This document shows, piece after piece, positions 19,498 to 28,716 of a DNA stretch of 58,587 nucleotides. The stretch's first letter is position 1; each line of letters starts with the position of its first letter. The notes beneath the pieces were generated by a model, which was not told the DNA's origin, made no database searches, and saw nothing but the letters and a program-made list of their open reading frames with translations. Source of the stretch: JADJOY01 sp016713535 [NCBI: Deltaproteobacteria bacterium] (lineage in GTDB: Bacteria; JADJOY01); assembly GCA_016713535.1 (NCBI GenBank), contig JADJOY010000034.1, positions 1 through 58,587 on the forward strand. The letters are read 5' to 3'. A program made the position numbers and the translations under genes.

Positions 19498-19521
19498 TTA
19501 CTCCGCGAACGGAGGAAGAGC

Positions 19522-22346
19522 ATGGCCACGAAACGGATCTATTTCTTCGGTGAAGGAAAGGCCGACGGCAACGCCGGCATGAAAGGGTTGCTCGGCGGAA
19601 AGGGTGCCAACCTCGCCGAGATGACCAACCTCGGGCTGCCCGTGCCGCCCGGCTTCACCATCACCACCGAGACCTGCAACGCGTACCACGCGGCAGGCGG
19701 CAAGATGCCCGCCGGCCTCATGGACGACATCAGGGCATATCTCAAGCGGGTCGAGAAGATCCTCGGCGCCGAGCTCGGGAACCCGGCCAAGCCGCTCCTG
19801 GTGTCGGTGCGCAGCGGCGCCAAGCAGTCGATGCCCGGCATGATGGACACGGTCCTCAACCTCGGCCTCAACGACAAGACGGTCGAGGGTCTCGCCGCGC
19901 TCACCGGCAACCCGCGCTTCGCGTGGGACAGCTACCGGCGGTTCGTCCAGATGTACGGCGACGTCGTGCTCGGCCTCAAGCCCACCGACAAGAAGCAGAT
20001 CGACCCGTTCGAGGCGATCATCGAGGAGAAGAAGCACTCCCTCGGGATCCACAACGACACCGATCTCACGACCGACGACCTGAAGGACCTCGTGAAGCGC
20101 TTCCAGGCGCGCATCCACGAGCGCCTCAAGATCGTGTTCCCTCAGGATCCGCTGGTGCAGCTCTCGGGCGCCATCCAGGCAGTGTTCCGGTCGTGGATGA
20201 ACGATCGCGCGATCGCCTACCGCCAGATCAACAAGATCCCCGAGGGTGGTGGCACCGCCGTGAACGTGCAGGCGATGGTGTTCGGCAACATGGGCACCGA
20301 TTCGGCGACCGGCGTCGCGTTCACTCGCGACCCGTCGACGGGTGAGCGTCGCTTCTACGGCGAATACCTCACCAACGCGCAGGGCGAGGACGTGGTGGCG
20401 GGCACCCGCACTCCCAACCCGATCTCCGACCTCGCGAAGGAGATGCCGGCGGCCTACCAGGAGCTCACGCGCATCTACCAGAAGCTCGAGAAGCACTACC
20501 GCGACATGCAGGACATGGAGTTCACGATCCAGAAGGGACGCCTCTGGATGCTCCAGACCCGCTCCGGTAAGCGCACGGGTCTCGCGGCGGTCCGCATCGC
20601 CTCCGACATGGCCGCCGAGCGGCTGATCACGCCGGAGGAGGCGGTCGAGCGGGTCGAGCCGGAACAGCTCGAGCAGGTACTGGTCCCCATCTTCGAACCG
20701 AAGGCCAAGAAGGCGGCGGTCGCCGAAGGCCGGCTCGTGGCGAAGGGCCTGAACGCCGGACCGGGCGCTGCGAGCGGCCGCGCGGTGTTCCACGCCGAGG
20801 ACGCCGAGGCCTGGGCCGCCAAGGGCGAGCGAGTGATCCTGGTCCGGATCGAGACGAGCCCCGACGACATCCGCGGCATGAAGGCGGCGCAAGGCATTCT
20901 CACCGCGCGCGGCGGAATGACGTCGCACGCGGCGGTGGTCGCCAGGCAGATGGGCAAGGTGTGCGTCGCCGGCTGCGGCGAGCTGCGCATCGACTACGCG
21001 GCGGGCGAGGCCCGCGGCAAGAAGCACGTCGTGAAGGAAGGTGACTGGATCAGCCTCGACGGTACCACCGGGGAGGTGATCCTCGGCGAAGTGGCGACCC
21101 ACCCGTCCGAGGTCAAGCAGGTCCTCGTCACCAAGACGCTGAAGGCGGAGAGCTCCTCGCTCTTCCAGGCCTACGACCGACTCCTCAAGTGGGCCGACAA
21201 GGTCCGCACGCTGGGTGTGCGCACGAACGCCGATCAGCCGGATCAGGCCGGCGAGGCGGTTGCGTTCGGCGCGGAGGGCATCGGGCTGTGCCGCACCGAG
21301 CACATGTTCTTCGGCCCCGGAAAGATCGAGCCGATGCAGGAGATGATCCTGGCCGACTCGCCCGAGGATCGCGCCAAGGCCCTCGCCAAGCTGCTGCCGC
21401 TGCAGCGCGAGGACTTCGCCGGCATCTTCCGCGCGATGGCCGGCCGACCGGTCACGATCAGGACCCTGGATCCCCCCCTCCACGAGTTCCTGCCCCACGA
21501 GGCCGGGCAGCAGGAGCACCTGGCGAAGCAGCTCGGCCTGAGCGTCGACAAGGTGAAGGCACGGGTGGCGAGCCTGCACGAGTCGAACCCGATGCTCGGA
21601 CACCGCGGGTGCCGCCTCGGGATCGTCTACCCCGAGATCACCGCCATGCAAGCACGGGCGATCTTCGAGGCCGCGCTCGACGTCACGGGCGAAGGCATCA
21701 AGGTGCGACCCGAGATCATGATCCCGCTCGTCGGGCACATCAACGAGCTCATCGCCCAGGAGAAGATCGTGCGCGACACCGCCGCTCAGGTGTTCGCCGC
21801 GCGCAAGAAGAAGATCGCCTATCTGCTCGGCACGATGATCGAGCTCCCGCGCGCCGCGCTCACCGCCGAGCGCATCGCCGAGCGGGCCGAGTTCTTCTCG
21901 TTCGGCACCAACGACCTGACCCAGACCACCTTCGGCCTCTCCCGGGACGACGCCGGCGTGTTCCTCACCCCTACGTCGAACAGGGCATCCTCAAGGCGGA
22001 CCCGTTCCAGACGTTGGATGTCGACGGCGTCGGGCGACTGGTCGAGATCGCCACCGCCAGCGGCCGCAAGACGCGGCCTGACCTCAAGGTCGGCATCTGT
22101 GGCGAGCACGGTGGCGACCCGGACTCGATCGCTTTCTGTCACAAGACGGGGCTCAACTACGTCTCGTGCTCGCCGGGCCGAGTGCCGATCGCGCGTCTCG
22201 CGGCCGCACACGCCGCACTCGCCAGCAAGGCGGCGGCGGCTCCCAAGAAGGCTGGCTCGGCCAAGAAGGCTTCATCGAAGCCTGCCGCCAAGGCGAACAA
22301 GCCCAAGCAAGACGAAGACGAAGACGAAGGCCGCCAAGCGCAGTGA
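19522..22346 (+). CDS. ppdK: Pyruvate, phosphate dikinase (frame broken near 21973)
   Basis: Interconverts pyruvate, ATP and phosphate with PEP, AMP and pyrophosphate. ATG 19522 has GGAGGAAG upstream and opens [13 protein letters not shown] and [18 protein letters not shown], the ATP-grasp start. The phospho-histidine motif is [14 protein letters not shown], and the C-terminal TIM barrel holds [10 protein letters not shown] and [12 protein letters not shown]. One C is missing in a C run near 21973: upstream GVFLTP, downstream [12 protein letters not shown]. The corrected protein is about 941 residues, longer than the usual 880 or so because of a Lys/Ala-rich tail of about 40 residues ending in Asp/Glu repeats. 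Frame choice in that tail is uncertain. Confidence 0.93.
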
Positions 22347-22409
22347 CCCTGAAGCCGCTCCCGGTAGCCCGCCGCCGGCGGGCCACCGGAGCCGCCCACG
22401 AGGCCCCGG

Positions 22410-22823
22410 ATGGTCAAGACCAAGCTCGTCTCGATTCGGACCGAGAAGAATCGCGACATCCGCAACATCTCGGATCTCATCTCGAGTGCCGTGCTCGAGA
22501 GCAAGATCCGGGATGGCATCGCGGTGGTGTTTTCCCAGCACACCACCATGGGACTGTTCCTGGCGAACTACGACCCCACGCTGGTCCCGGACGTGACGCG
22601 GTTCCTGAGCGAGTTGGTGCCCAACCACCCCGACTACGTCCACAACCAGTCGGAGACCGATCCCAACACCGACGCCCACCTCAAGTCGATCCTGGTGGGA
22701 TCGAGCGTCACGATCCCGATCATCGGCAGCAAGCTGGCCCTCGGCCAGTGGCAGGCGATCTTCCTGGTCGAGTTCGAAGGACCCCGCGCCCGCCAGCTCA
22801 CGGTTCAGATGGTCGGCGACTGA
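22410..22823 (+). CDS. YjbQ/UPF0047 family protein
   Basis: 137 residues, full length for the family. Motifs: [18 protein letters not shown] near the centre, [20 protein letters not shown] with the conserved His/Asp positions, and [19 protein letters not shown] at the end. E. coli YjbQ has weak thiamin-phosphate synthase activity in vitro; the physiological role is unsettled. It follows ppdK by 63 bases and ends just before a strong terminator. Confidence 0.92.
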   Translation: MVKTKLVSIRTEKNRDIRNISDLISSAVLESKIRDGIAVVFSQHTTMGLFLANYDPTLVPDVTRFLSELVPNHPDYVHNQSETDPNTDAHLKSILVGSSVTIPIIGSKLALGQWQAIFLVEFEGPRARQLTVQMVGD

Positions 22824-22850
22824 TCACCGCACGTCCAGCCCTGGACGCAG

Positions 22851-22885
22851 AAACGAGCCGCGCGAGAGACCTCGCGCGGCCGTTT
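22851..22885. terminator. Bidirectional terminator between yjbQ and the radical SAM operon
   Basis: AAACG-a-GCCGCGCGAG-agac-CTCGCGCGGC-CGTTT: a 10-base perfect GC stem extended by five A/T-containing pairs around one bulged A. It has A's on the left and T's on the right, so it can act for both converging transcripts. Confidence 0.8.
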
Positions 22886-22948
22886 CGTCTACGCGTTTAC
22901 GCCTCGCCCGACGCGCCGGCGGCGCGTCGTCAGGCGTCGTAGCAAGGA

Positions 22949-24466
22949 TCAGGCGTTGGCGGCGCGAACCTGGAAGTTGCGCAACAGGACTCGAGCGTAG
23001 CGGTTCACGCGGATGAAATTGCCGCCGAAGATGTCCCGCAGGCCCTGCAGGCCCAGGTACACTGGGCGACCAAGGAACCACAGCGGATAGAACAGGAAGT
23101 CCGGCTTACGCTTCACGATCGCCGGGCTCAACAGCACCTTCTCGATCGGCTTGGGAATCCGAAACGCGCCGAACAGGTATGCGAGACCGTTCATGTAGGT
23201 CCGGTTCACCCGCAGGTAGTCCTTCTGGTAGATGTCGCGGATGTCGTCCTGGATGATTCCCTCCTCCTTGGCGCGAGTATAGAGGTCGGTGCCAGGGAAG
23301 AAGGTCAGCGAATAGAAGATGATCCGGAACGGTCTCGGCAGCTTCTGGAGAAGCTGCATCGTCTCGACGCGGTCGTCGTCGGTCTCCCAGGGGTTGTCGA
23401 GGATCATGTCGTACACCGGCAGGCGGATGTTCGTCCGGAACTTGTCGAAGATCGTCGCCGCGCGAACGATCACCGAGTCCGCGATGTTGCGGCGGTAGAT
23501 CCGCTTGGTGTTCTGCGCGCCGCTCTGAATGCCCATGCGGATGTTGAAGAGCCCCGCGTCCACCAGCGCCTCGGTCTTGTCCTCGGTCACCGTGACGGGA
23601 ATGAACCCGGTCACCATGAACGGCAGACCGATCTTCTCCTTGTACTGCGCCGAGAAGTCCTTGATGTAGTCGATCGACGCGTCCATGAAGAACTCGTCGT
23701 CGAACACCAGGTAGCGGATGTACGGCATGTTGTCGCGAACGTACTTGAGCTCTTCCATGACGTGCTCGACCGAGCGGCGTCGGGTGTTGGAGCCGGTACC
23801 GTAGATCTTTCGGTACGCGTTGTGGCAGCAGAACGAGCAGTTGAGGATGCAACCCCGCGAGCACGACGCCATGTACTTGTAGACGAGGTACTTCTCCTGG
23901 AGCTCGTGGGTCATCGGCACGACCCGACCCTCGTTCAGGATGAAGTGGTTGACCATGCTGTAGTCGGGGTGGGGCAGGCGGTCCAGGTCCGCGATCGTGG
24001 GGCGGATCGAGTTCTTCTCGACCTCGTTCCCGTGACGGATCCAGAGGTTCTGGATGCCCGTCGGCTTCTTACCGGCCGCCAGCATGTCGACGAGCTCCAC
24101 CGCGGCGTCGTCGCCTTCCCCGAGGCAAACGTAGTCGGCGTGCTCGATCGACTCGTCGGGCCGAACCGTGCAGTGGATGCCACCCCACAACACCGGTTTG
24201 CCGAGCTTCTCGGGGACGTCCTTCGACAGGGCGGCCGACTTCGAGAAGTGATTGCTCATCAGCGAGAAGCCGACGAGGTCGACGTCCTTGCAGATGTCGA
24301 GCACGTCGGACGCGATCTGCTCGGGATAGACGCGCTCGAAGTTCTCCGAGGCGCTCGGGATGAAGATCTGTTTGGTCTCGTGGCCCGCCTTGCGGAGGCA
24401 CGACGAGATGGTCCGCATCCCGGTCGAGTAGATGTCCAAGTAGGGGCTGATCAGCGCGACTCGCAT
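22949..24466 (-). CDS. B12-binding domain radical SAM protein, copy 1
   Basis: 505 residues. The N-terminal cobalamin-binding Rossmann domain shows VALISPYLDIYSTGMRTISS, VLWGGIHCTVRPDESIEHAD and YVCLGEGDDAAVELV. The lower-axial-His motif DxHxxG is absent, as in many base-off B12 radical SAM enzymes. The radical SAM cluster motif is CSRGCILNCSFCCHN (CX3CX2C). The C-terminal 150 residues hold aromatic, possibly membrane-touching stretches such as FLFYPLWFLGRPVYLGL. TGAGGAG precedes ATG 24466. It is a close paralogue of the gene at 24651-26178, especially from SFCCHN to the end. Such enzymes do methylations or carbon-skeleton changes on sugars, lipids or peptides; the substrate here is unknown. 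Confidence 0.85.
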   Translation of the reverse strand: MRVALISPYLDIYSTGMRTISSCLRKAGHETKQIFIPSASENFERVYPEQIASDVLDICKDVDLVGFSLMSNHFSKSAALSKDVPEKLGKPVLWGGIHCTVRPDESIEHADYVCLGEGDDAAVELVDMLAAGKKPTGIQNLWIRHGNEVEKNSIRPTIADLDRLPHPDYSMVNHFILNEGRVVPMTHELQEKYLVYKYMASCSRGCILNCSFCCHNAYRKIYGTGSNTRRRSVEHVMEELKYVRDNMPYIRYLVFDDEFFMDASIDYIKDFSAQYKEKIGLPFMVTGFIPVTVTEDKTEALVDAGLFNIRMGIQSGAQNTKRIYRRNIADSVIVRAATIFDKFRTNIRLPVYDMILDNPWETDDDRVETMQLLQKLPRPFRIIFYSLTFFPGTDLYTRAKEEGIIQDDIRDIYQKDYLRVNRTYMNGLAYLFGAFRIPKPIEKVLLSPAIVKRKPDFLFYPLWFLGRPVYLGLQGLRDIFGGNFIRVNRYARVLLRNFQVRAANA

Positions 24467-24563
24467 CGAGACTCCTCAGGCCGCGAGCGAACGGCTCGGG
24501 CTCGGCCGCGTATGGCAGGCCATTTCGTTCGTGAAACCGCGGGGATGAAGGGCAGCCGCGGCG

Positions 24564-24593
24564 AGTGTAACCGCCTCCGGGAGGGACCACCAA
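24564..24593 (-). promoter_or_regulatory. Possible internal promoter for radical SAM copy 1
   Basis: On the minus strand TTGGTG and TACACT are separated by 18 bases, in the 184-base gap between the two radical SAM genes. It would allow copy 1 to be expressed apart from copy 2. Confidence 0.4.
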
Positions 24594-24650
24594 CCAAGCC
24601 CGGACGTCCGGTGGAAATTGGTCCGCGCCATGCGAGGGAACGGTGGCGGC

Positions 24651-26178
24651 TCACGCCTGATTCGCGGCCTCGGTGCGGATCCGGAAATCCCGCATACCGA
24701 GTCGCGCCCAGCGCATGACGCGCGTGAAGTCCCCCCGCAAGACGAACCTGAGCGCCCGGACCACCAGGTAAGCCGGCCATCCCAGGAACCACAAAGGATA
24801 GAACAGGAAGTCGGGCTTCATCCCCACGACGCGAGGATGAAGCAGCATGCTCTCGATCGTCTTCGGCATCCGGAAGGCGCCGAACAGGTAGGTGAGCCCG
24901 TTCATGTAGGTCCGGCGCACCTTCAGGTAGTCCTTCTGGTAGATGTCGCGGACGTCGTCCTGGATCAGGCCTTCCTGCTTCGCGCGGTCGTAGAGATCCG
25001 TGCCCGGATAGAACGTCAGCGAATAGAAGGTGATGATGAACGGCCGCGGCAGCGCCTGGAGCAGCCTGAGGGTGTCGGCACGGTCGTCGTCGGTTTCCCA
25101 GGGGTTGTCGAGGATCAGGTCGTAGTTCGGGACCCGGATCGAGGATCGGAACTTGTCGAAGATGCTGGCCGCGCGGACGATGACGGAGTCCTTGATGTTG
25201 CGCCGGTAGATGCGCTTGGTGTTCTGTGCGCCGCTCTGGATTCCCATGCGCACGTTGTAGAGCCCGGCGTTCACCAGCGCTTCGGTCTTCTCCTCGGTGA
25301 CGGTGATCGGGATGAAGCCCGTCACCATGAAGGGCAGGTTCACGCGCCTTGTACTGGCTCGCAAAGTCCCCGATGTACTCGACCGACGCGTCCATGAACG
25401 AGTCGTCGTCGATCACGATCCGCTTCACGTACGGCATGTGGCGCTTGATCTGCTCGAGCTCGCCGATGACGTGGCCCACCGAGCGTCGCCGCGTGTTCCC
25501 GGCCTTCGCGCCGTACATCTTGCGGAACGCGTTGTGGCAGCAGAAAGAGCAGTTGAGGATGCAGCCCCGCGACGTCGAGGTCGTGTAGCGGTAGAGCAGG
25601 AACCGCTCGAGATGCTCGTGCGCCATGCGGACGACGCGGCCGTGCTCGAGCACGAAATGGTCTTCGAGGCTGTAGTCGGCGAACGGCAGGGAGTCCAGGT
25701 CCTCGATCAGCCCGCGATGAGGGTTGCGGAAGACCTCGTCGCCCCGCTTGGCCCAGATGTTCTGGATGCCGGTCGCGTCCTCGCCTCGCGACAGCGCGTC
25801 GGCGAGCTCCACCGCCGCCTCTTCGCCTTCCCCGACGCACACGTAGTCGGCGTGCTCGATCGACTCCTCGGGACGGACGGTGGGGTGAATGCCGCCCCAC
25901 ACCACCGGTAGTCCGAGCTCGCGCTTGATCGCCGCGGTGAGGTGGCTCGCGGTGAGGAAGTTGTTGCTCATCAGGGTGAGGCCGACGAGCTCGACGTCCT
26001 TGCAGAGCTCGAGGATGTCGCTCACCGCCGCGGGCGGGTATTCGGACGTGTGCCCGTCCCCCGTCTTGGGCAGGAAGATCTGCTTGGTGGGGTGCCCGGC
26101 GCGCCGCAACACGGCGGACAGCATCCGAAGCCCGTTGGCTTCGATGTCGAAGTAGGTGCTGACGAGGGCGACCTTCAT
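24651..26178 (-). CDS. B12-binding domain radical SAM protein, copy 2 (frame broken near 25345)
   Basis: About 508 residues after removing one extra C near 25345 (upstream ends FASQYKA, downstream resumes VNLPFMVTGFIPITV). It has the same order as copy 1: B12-binding domain (VALVSTYFDIEANGLRMLSA, VVWGGIHPTVRPEESIEHAD), radical SAM motif TSRGCILNCSFCCHN, and the same C-terminal region (FLFYPLWFLGWPAYL). By eye, about three quarters of positions match copy 1 in the C-terminal half and fewer at the N-terminus. The start ATG 26178 has GGAG upstream. Retention of two diverged copies suggests two sequential or substrate-distinct steps of one pathway. Confidence 0.83.
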
Positions 26179-26291
26179 GCCGATTTCACTCCGGATGCAG
26201 TTCGGTGCGGGGCGGACTCTGATCCGGCCAGTTCATCGAGGATAAGGCCCAGCGGTCGCCCGACGCAAACGACCGGCCGACGCGGCGAGCT

Positions 26292-27470
26292 TCACAGCAG
26301 ATGGGACACGAGGTCGTAGTCGGCATCACCGAAGCTCACGAACCAGCGACGATCGTCGAAGAAATCGGCCTGCGCCGCCGTGCCCGCCACGTTGACCCGA
26401 CCCATCACGAAGCGGGTGCCGCCCGCGTCGTCCCAGCGCGCGACGAACCCCATCGATTCCAGCACCGGGAGCAAGCTCTGACACGGCGCGATCGCGTAGG
26501 CGAGGTTCACCCGCTCGGCTCGGAACTGTTGCATCGAGCGCGCCACCAGGGCGCGCGTGATCACGGGATCATCGCCGTCGGCCAGGAGATCGACGATCAC
26601 GGCCTTGCGCATGCGCTTGGAGTCGAAGACACGGCTCGCGGCGTATCCGACCACGTCGTCGTCGATACGTGCCACGAAGATCACGTAGGGCGCCAGCGGA
26701 CAGTCGACGTAACGCCAGTTGAGGTAATCCCGGTCGCGCAGCGTCATGTTGGGATGGAGGCGCCTCACCCTCCGCCACAGCCCGTCGAGCTCGGGCCCGA
26801 AGCTCTCCACCCGCTCGAGCACCACCCCCCGACGCCGGGCTCGCGCGATGGCCAGCCGGTCGACCGTCCCCCCGGCGGCCTTGAGCGCCGCGCGGCTGCT
26901 CGCGCCTGCGAGGCCGGCCAGTGCCGCGGGAAGCTTCTCGCGAGCGATGAACTCGAGCCCGACCGGTCGGATCATGATCGGGACCGTGGTGCACACGCCC
27001 GCCTTGAACCACGACCAGAATCGCAGGATGTGAGTACCCGGGTTGCCGAGCAGGACGGGAACCGGGTCGATGCTGCGGCTGGCCTGTCGCACGAACCTGG
27101 GCCCGGCGCTCCCCCGGGCATCCGGATCGGTCACGAAGCCGATGATCCAACACGACGGAAAGACGTCGGGCCCGACCTGCGTGGGGCTGTAATAGAACCC
27201 CATGAAGCCGACGATCCGACCGTCCTCCTCGACGACCATCGAGCAGGGCACACCTTCAGGCTTGTAGGGGTTGTCGAGGTACTGCCAGTCGAGGAGGCGA
27301 TCGAAGTTGTCCCGGAACTCGCGCCCGTAGACGGTCTCGAAGATGTCGAGGACGCGACCACGGTCGGCGCGAACGAACTCGCGCGCGATCGAGCGAGCAG
27401 CGGCGGGCTCGGCCGCTACGATCGCGGGATCGGAAGGCCGCCCGTCGGGCGGCGAGGTGACCTCGCTCAC
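26292..27470 (-). CDS. GNAT-fold acyltransferase-like protein
   Basis: 392 residues from GTG 27470, which has a perfect GGAGG five bases upstream. Two GNAT-like halves are suggested. The first has MVVEEDGRIVGFMGFYYSP and an FVTDPDARGSAG stretch, the usual strand 4/acetyl-CoA loop region. The second contains FVARIDDDVVGYAASRVF and a late FVARWDDAGGTRFVMGR. Proteins of this size with a divided GNAT fold occur in polysaccharide and cell-envelope clusters (FemAB/GNAT_6-like). The acceptor is unknown. It is 64 bases downstream of the epimerase and 113 upstream of radical SAM copy 2, all on one strand. Confidence 0.7.
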   Translation of the reverse strand: MSEVTSPPDGRPSDPAIVAAEPAAARSIAREFVRADRGRVLDIFETVYGREFRDNFDRLLDWQYLDNPYKPEGVPCSMVVEEDGRIVGFMGFYYSPTQVGPDVFPSCWIIGFVTDPDARGSAGPRFVRQASRSIDPVPVLLGNPGTHILRFWSWFKAGVCTTVPIMIRPVGLEFIAREKLPAALAGLAGASSRAALKAAGGTVDRLAIARARRRGVVLERVESFGPELDGLWRRVRRLHPNMTLRDRDYLNWRYVDCPLAPYVIFVARIDDDVVGYAASRVFDSKRMRKAVIVDLLADGDDPVITRALVARSMQQFRAERVNLAYAIAPCQSLLPVLESMGFVARWDDAGGTRFVMGRVNVAGTAAQADFFDDRRWFVSFGDADYDLVSHLL

Positions 27471-27534
27471 CGATGCCTCCGGTCGCCGCGGACGCGGGGG
27501 GCGTCGACCGCGACGACGTCGAGCGGCGTTCGCA

Positions 27535-28488
27535 TCACGAAGCGCGGAAGCCGGGCAGCCCGCCGCGCGTCGCGCGCGCTCTCCAGTAGTCGACGACCTC
27601 GCCGACCCTGTCCTCGAAGCGATGGCGAGCGCGGAAGTCGAGACGCTCGGCCGCCTTGCTGACGTCCGCGGTGAAGGCGCGTAGCTCGGAGCGCTGCTTG
27701 GGCAGATAACGCGGCTTGGCCTCGACACCGAGGTGGCTGGCGACGCCGGCGAGGACCTGGTTCACGCTCACGCCAACTCCGGTGCCGACGTTGTAGAAGT
27801 CGTTCACCGCGGTGGTGGTGAGCGCCCTCATGTTCGCCTCGACGATGTCACCGACGTAGACGTAGTCGCGGATCTGCTCGCCATCGTCGTAGATCGTGGG
27901 CTGCTGCCCCGAAAGCAGCGCGTTGATGAAGATGGTGGTGACGCCGACGTAGGGCGTGGGCGTCTGGCGGGGACCGTAGGTATTGCAGTACCGCAGCGCC
28001 ACGCAGTCGATGCCCATCTCCGGGCACAACCGCAGGCAGTAGCCTTCGCCGGCGAGCTTGCCGACCCCGTAGGGGCTGAGTGGCGGCACATCGGTGTCGG
28101 TCTCCTTCACGCCGACGCCATCCTTGCCGTAGACGCCCATGCTGGACGCGAAGACCAGGCGCTTCACGGACGAGTCGCGCAACGCGTCGAGGAGGTTGAG
28201 GGTGCCCTCGACGTTGGTGCGCGCGTCTTCTCGGAAGTGCTTCACCGACTCGCGGATCGACACCCGGGCGGCCTCGTGGAAGACGACGTCGACCGAGGCG
28301 GTGAGTCGCCCGAGAAGCTCGCGATCGAGGAGGCTTCCCTCGACGAAGGTCGCCTTCGCGGGAATGTTGTCGCGAACCCCCATCGACAGATCGTCGAGGA
28401 TCGTGACCTGGAATCCCTCGTTCAGGAGCCGGTCGGCGAGATGCGAACCGATGAAACCGGCACCGCCGGTGACGAGCGCGCTCTTCAT
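27535..28488 (-). CDS. NAD-dependent sugar epimerase/dehydratase (SDR extended family)
   Basis: 317 residues. NAD-binding motif TGGAGFIGSHLADRL at the start, then LDDLSMG, HEAARVS, and the catalytic SSMGVYG serine/threonine with YGVGK (YxxxK). NTYGPRQTP and DYVYVGDIVEANMRAL match UDP-glucose/UDP-GlcNAc 4-epimerase-like enzymes (GalE/WbpP type). It likely makes a nucleotide sugar for an envelope polysaccharide; which sugar is not decidable. There is no ribosome site before ATG 28488, and a promoter placed so that the transcript would start at or one base before the ATG suggests leaderless translation. First gene of the minus-strand operon. Confidence 0.88.
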   Translation of the reverse strand: MKSALVTGGAGFIGSHLADRLLNEGFQVTILDDLSMGVRDNIPAKATFVEGSLLDRELLGRLTASVDVVFHEAARVSIRESVKHFREDARTNVEGTLNLLDALRDSSVKRLVFASSMGVYGKDGVGVKETDTDVPPLSPYGVGKLAGEGYCLRLCPEMGIDCVALRYCNTYGPRQTPTPYVGVTTIFINALLSGQQPTIYDDGEQIRDYVYVGDIVEANMRALTTTAVNDFYNVGTGVGVSVNQVLAGVASHLGVEAKPRYLPKQRSELRAFTADVSKAAERLDFRARHRFEDRVGEVVDYWRARATRGGLPGFRAS

Positions 28489-28495
28489 CCGACGA

Positions 28496-28525
28496 ACCGT
28501 AGCGTCGCCGCGCCTCGAGGGTCAA
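28496..28525 (-). promoter_or_regulatory. Promoter of the epimerase/radical SAM operon, possibly leaderless
   Basis: On the minus strand TTGACC (28520-28525) and TACGGT (28496-28501) with an 18-base spacer. A start six or seven bases beyond the -10 falls at 28489-28490, right at ATG 28488. Confidence 0.5.
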
Positions 28526-28716
28526 GGAAATCCGGTCTCTGGGGAGGCGTGGACGCTCCTCCGACTCCGCGTCGACGCGGGCGCGGAACCGCGAACGGAA
28601 CGACGCGGGCGACGCAGCCCGCTCCGGGCCGAGGTCCGGAATCCGTGCCGTGTCGGCGTGTTCGAGAGGGCGTCGGGCCGCGCATGCCTGGCACGCCGCT
28701 GGCACAGCCCCGGATC

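Noticed and set aside
22949-26178. Radical SAM pair as a lasso or RiPP maturation system
   Set aside because: No short precursor gene, SPASM domain or RRE-like protein nearby. The B12-binding type and epimerase/GNAT neighbours fit small-molecule or glycan chemistry better.
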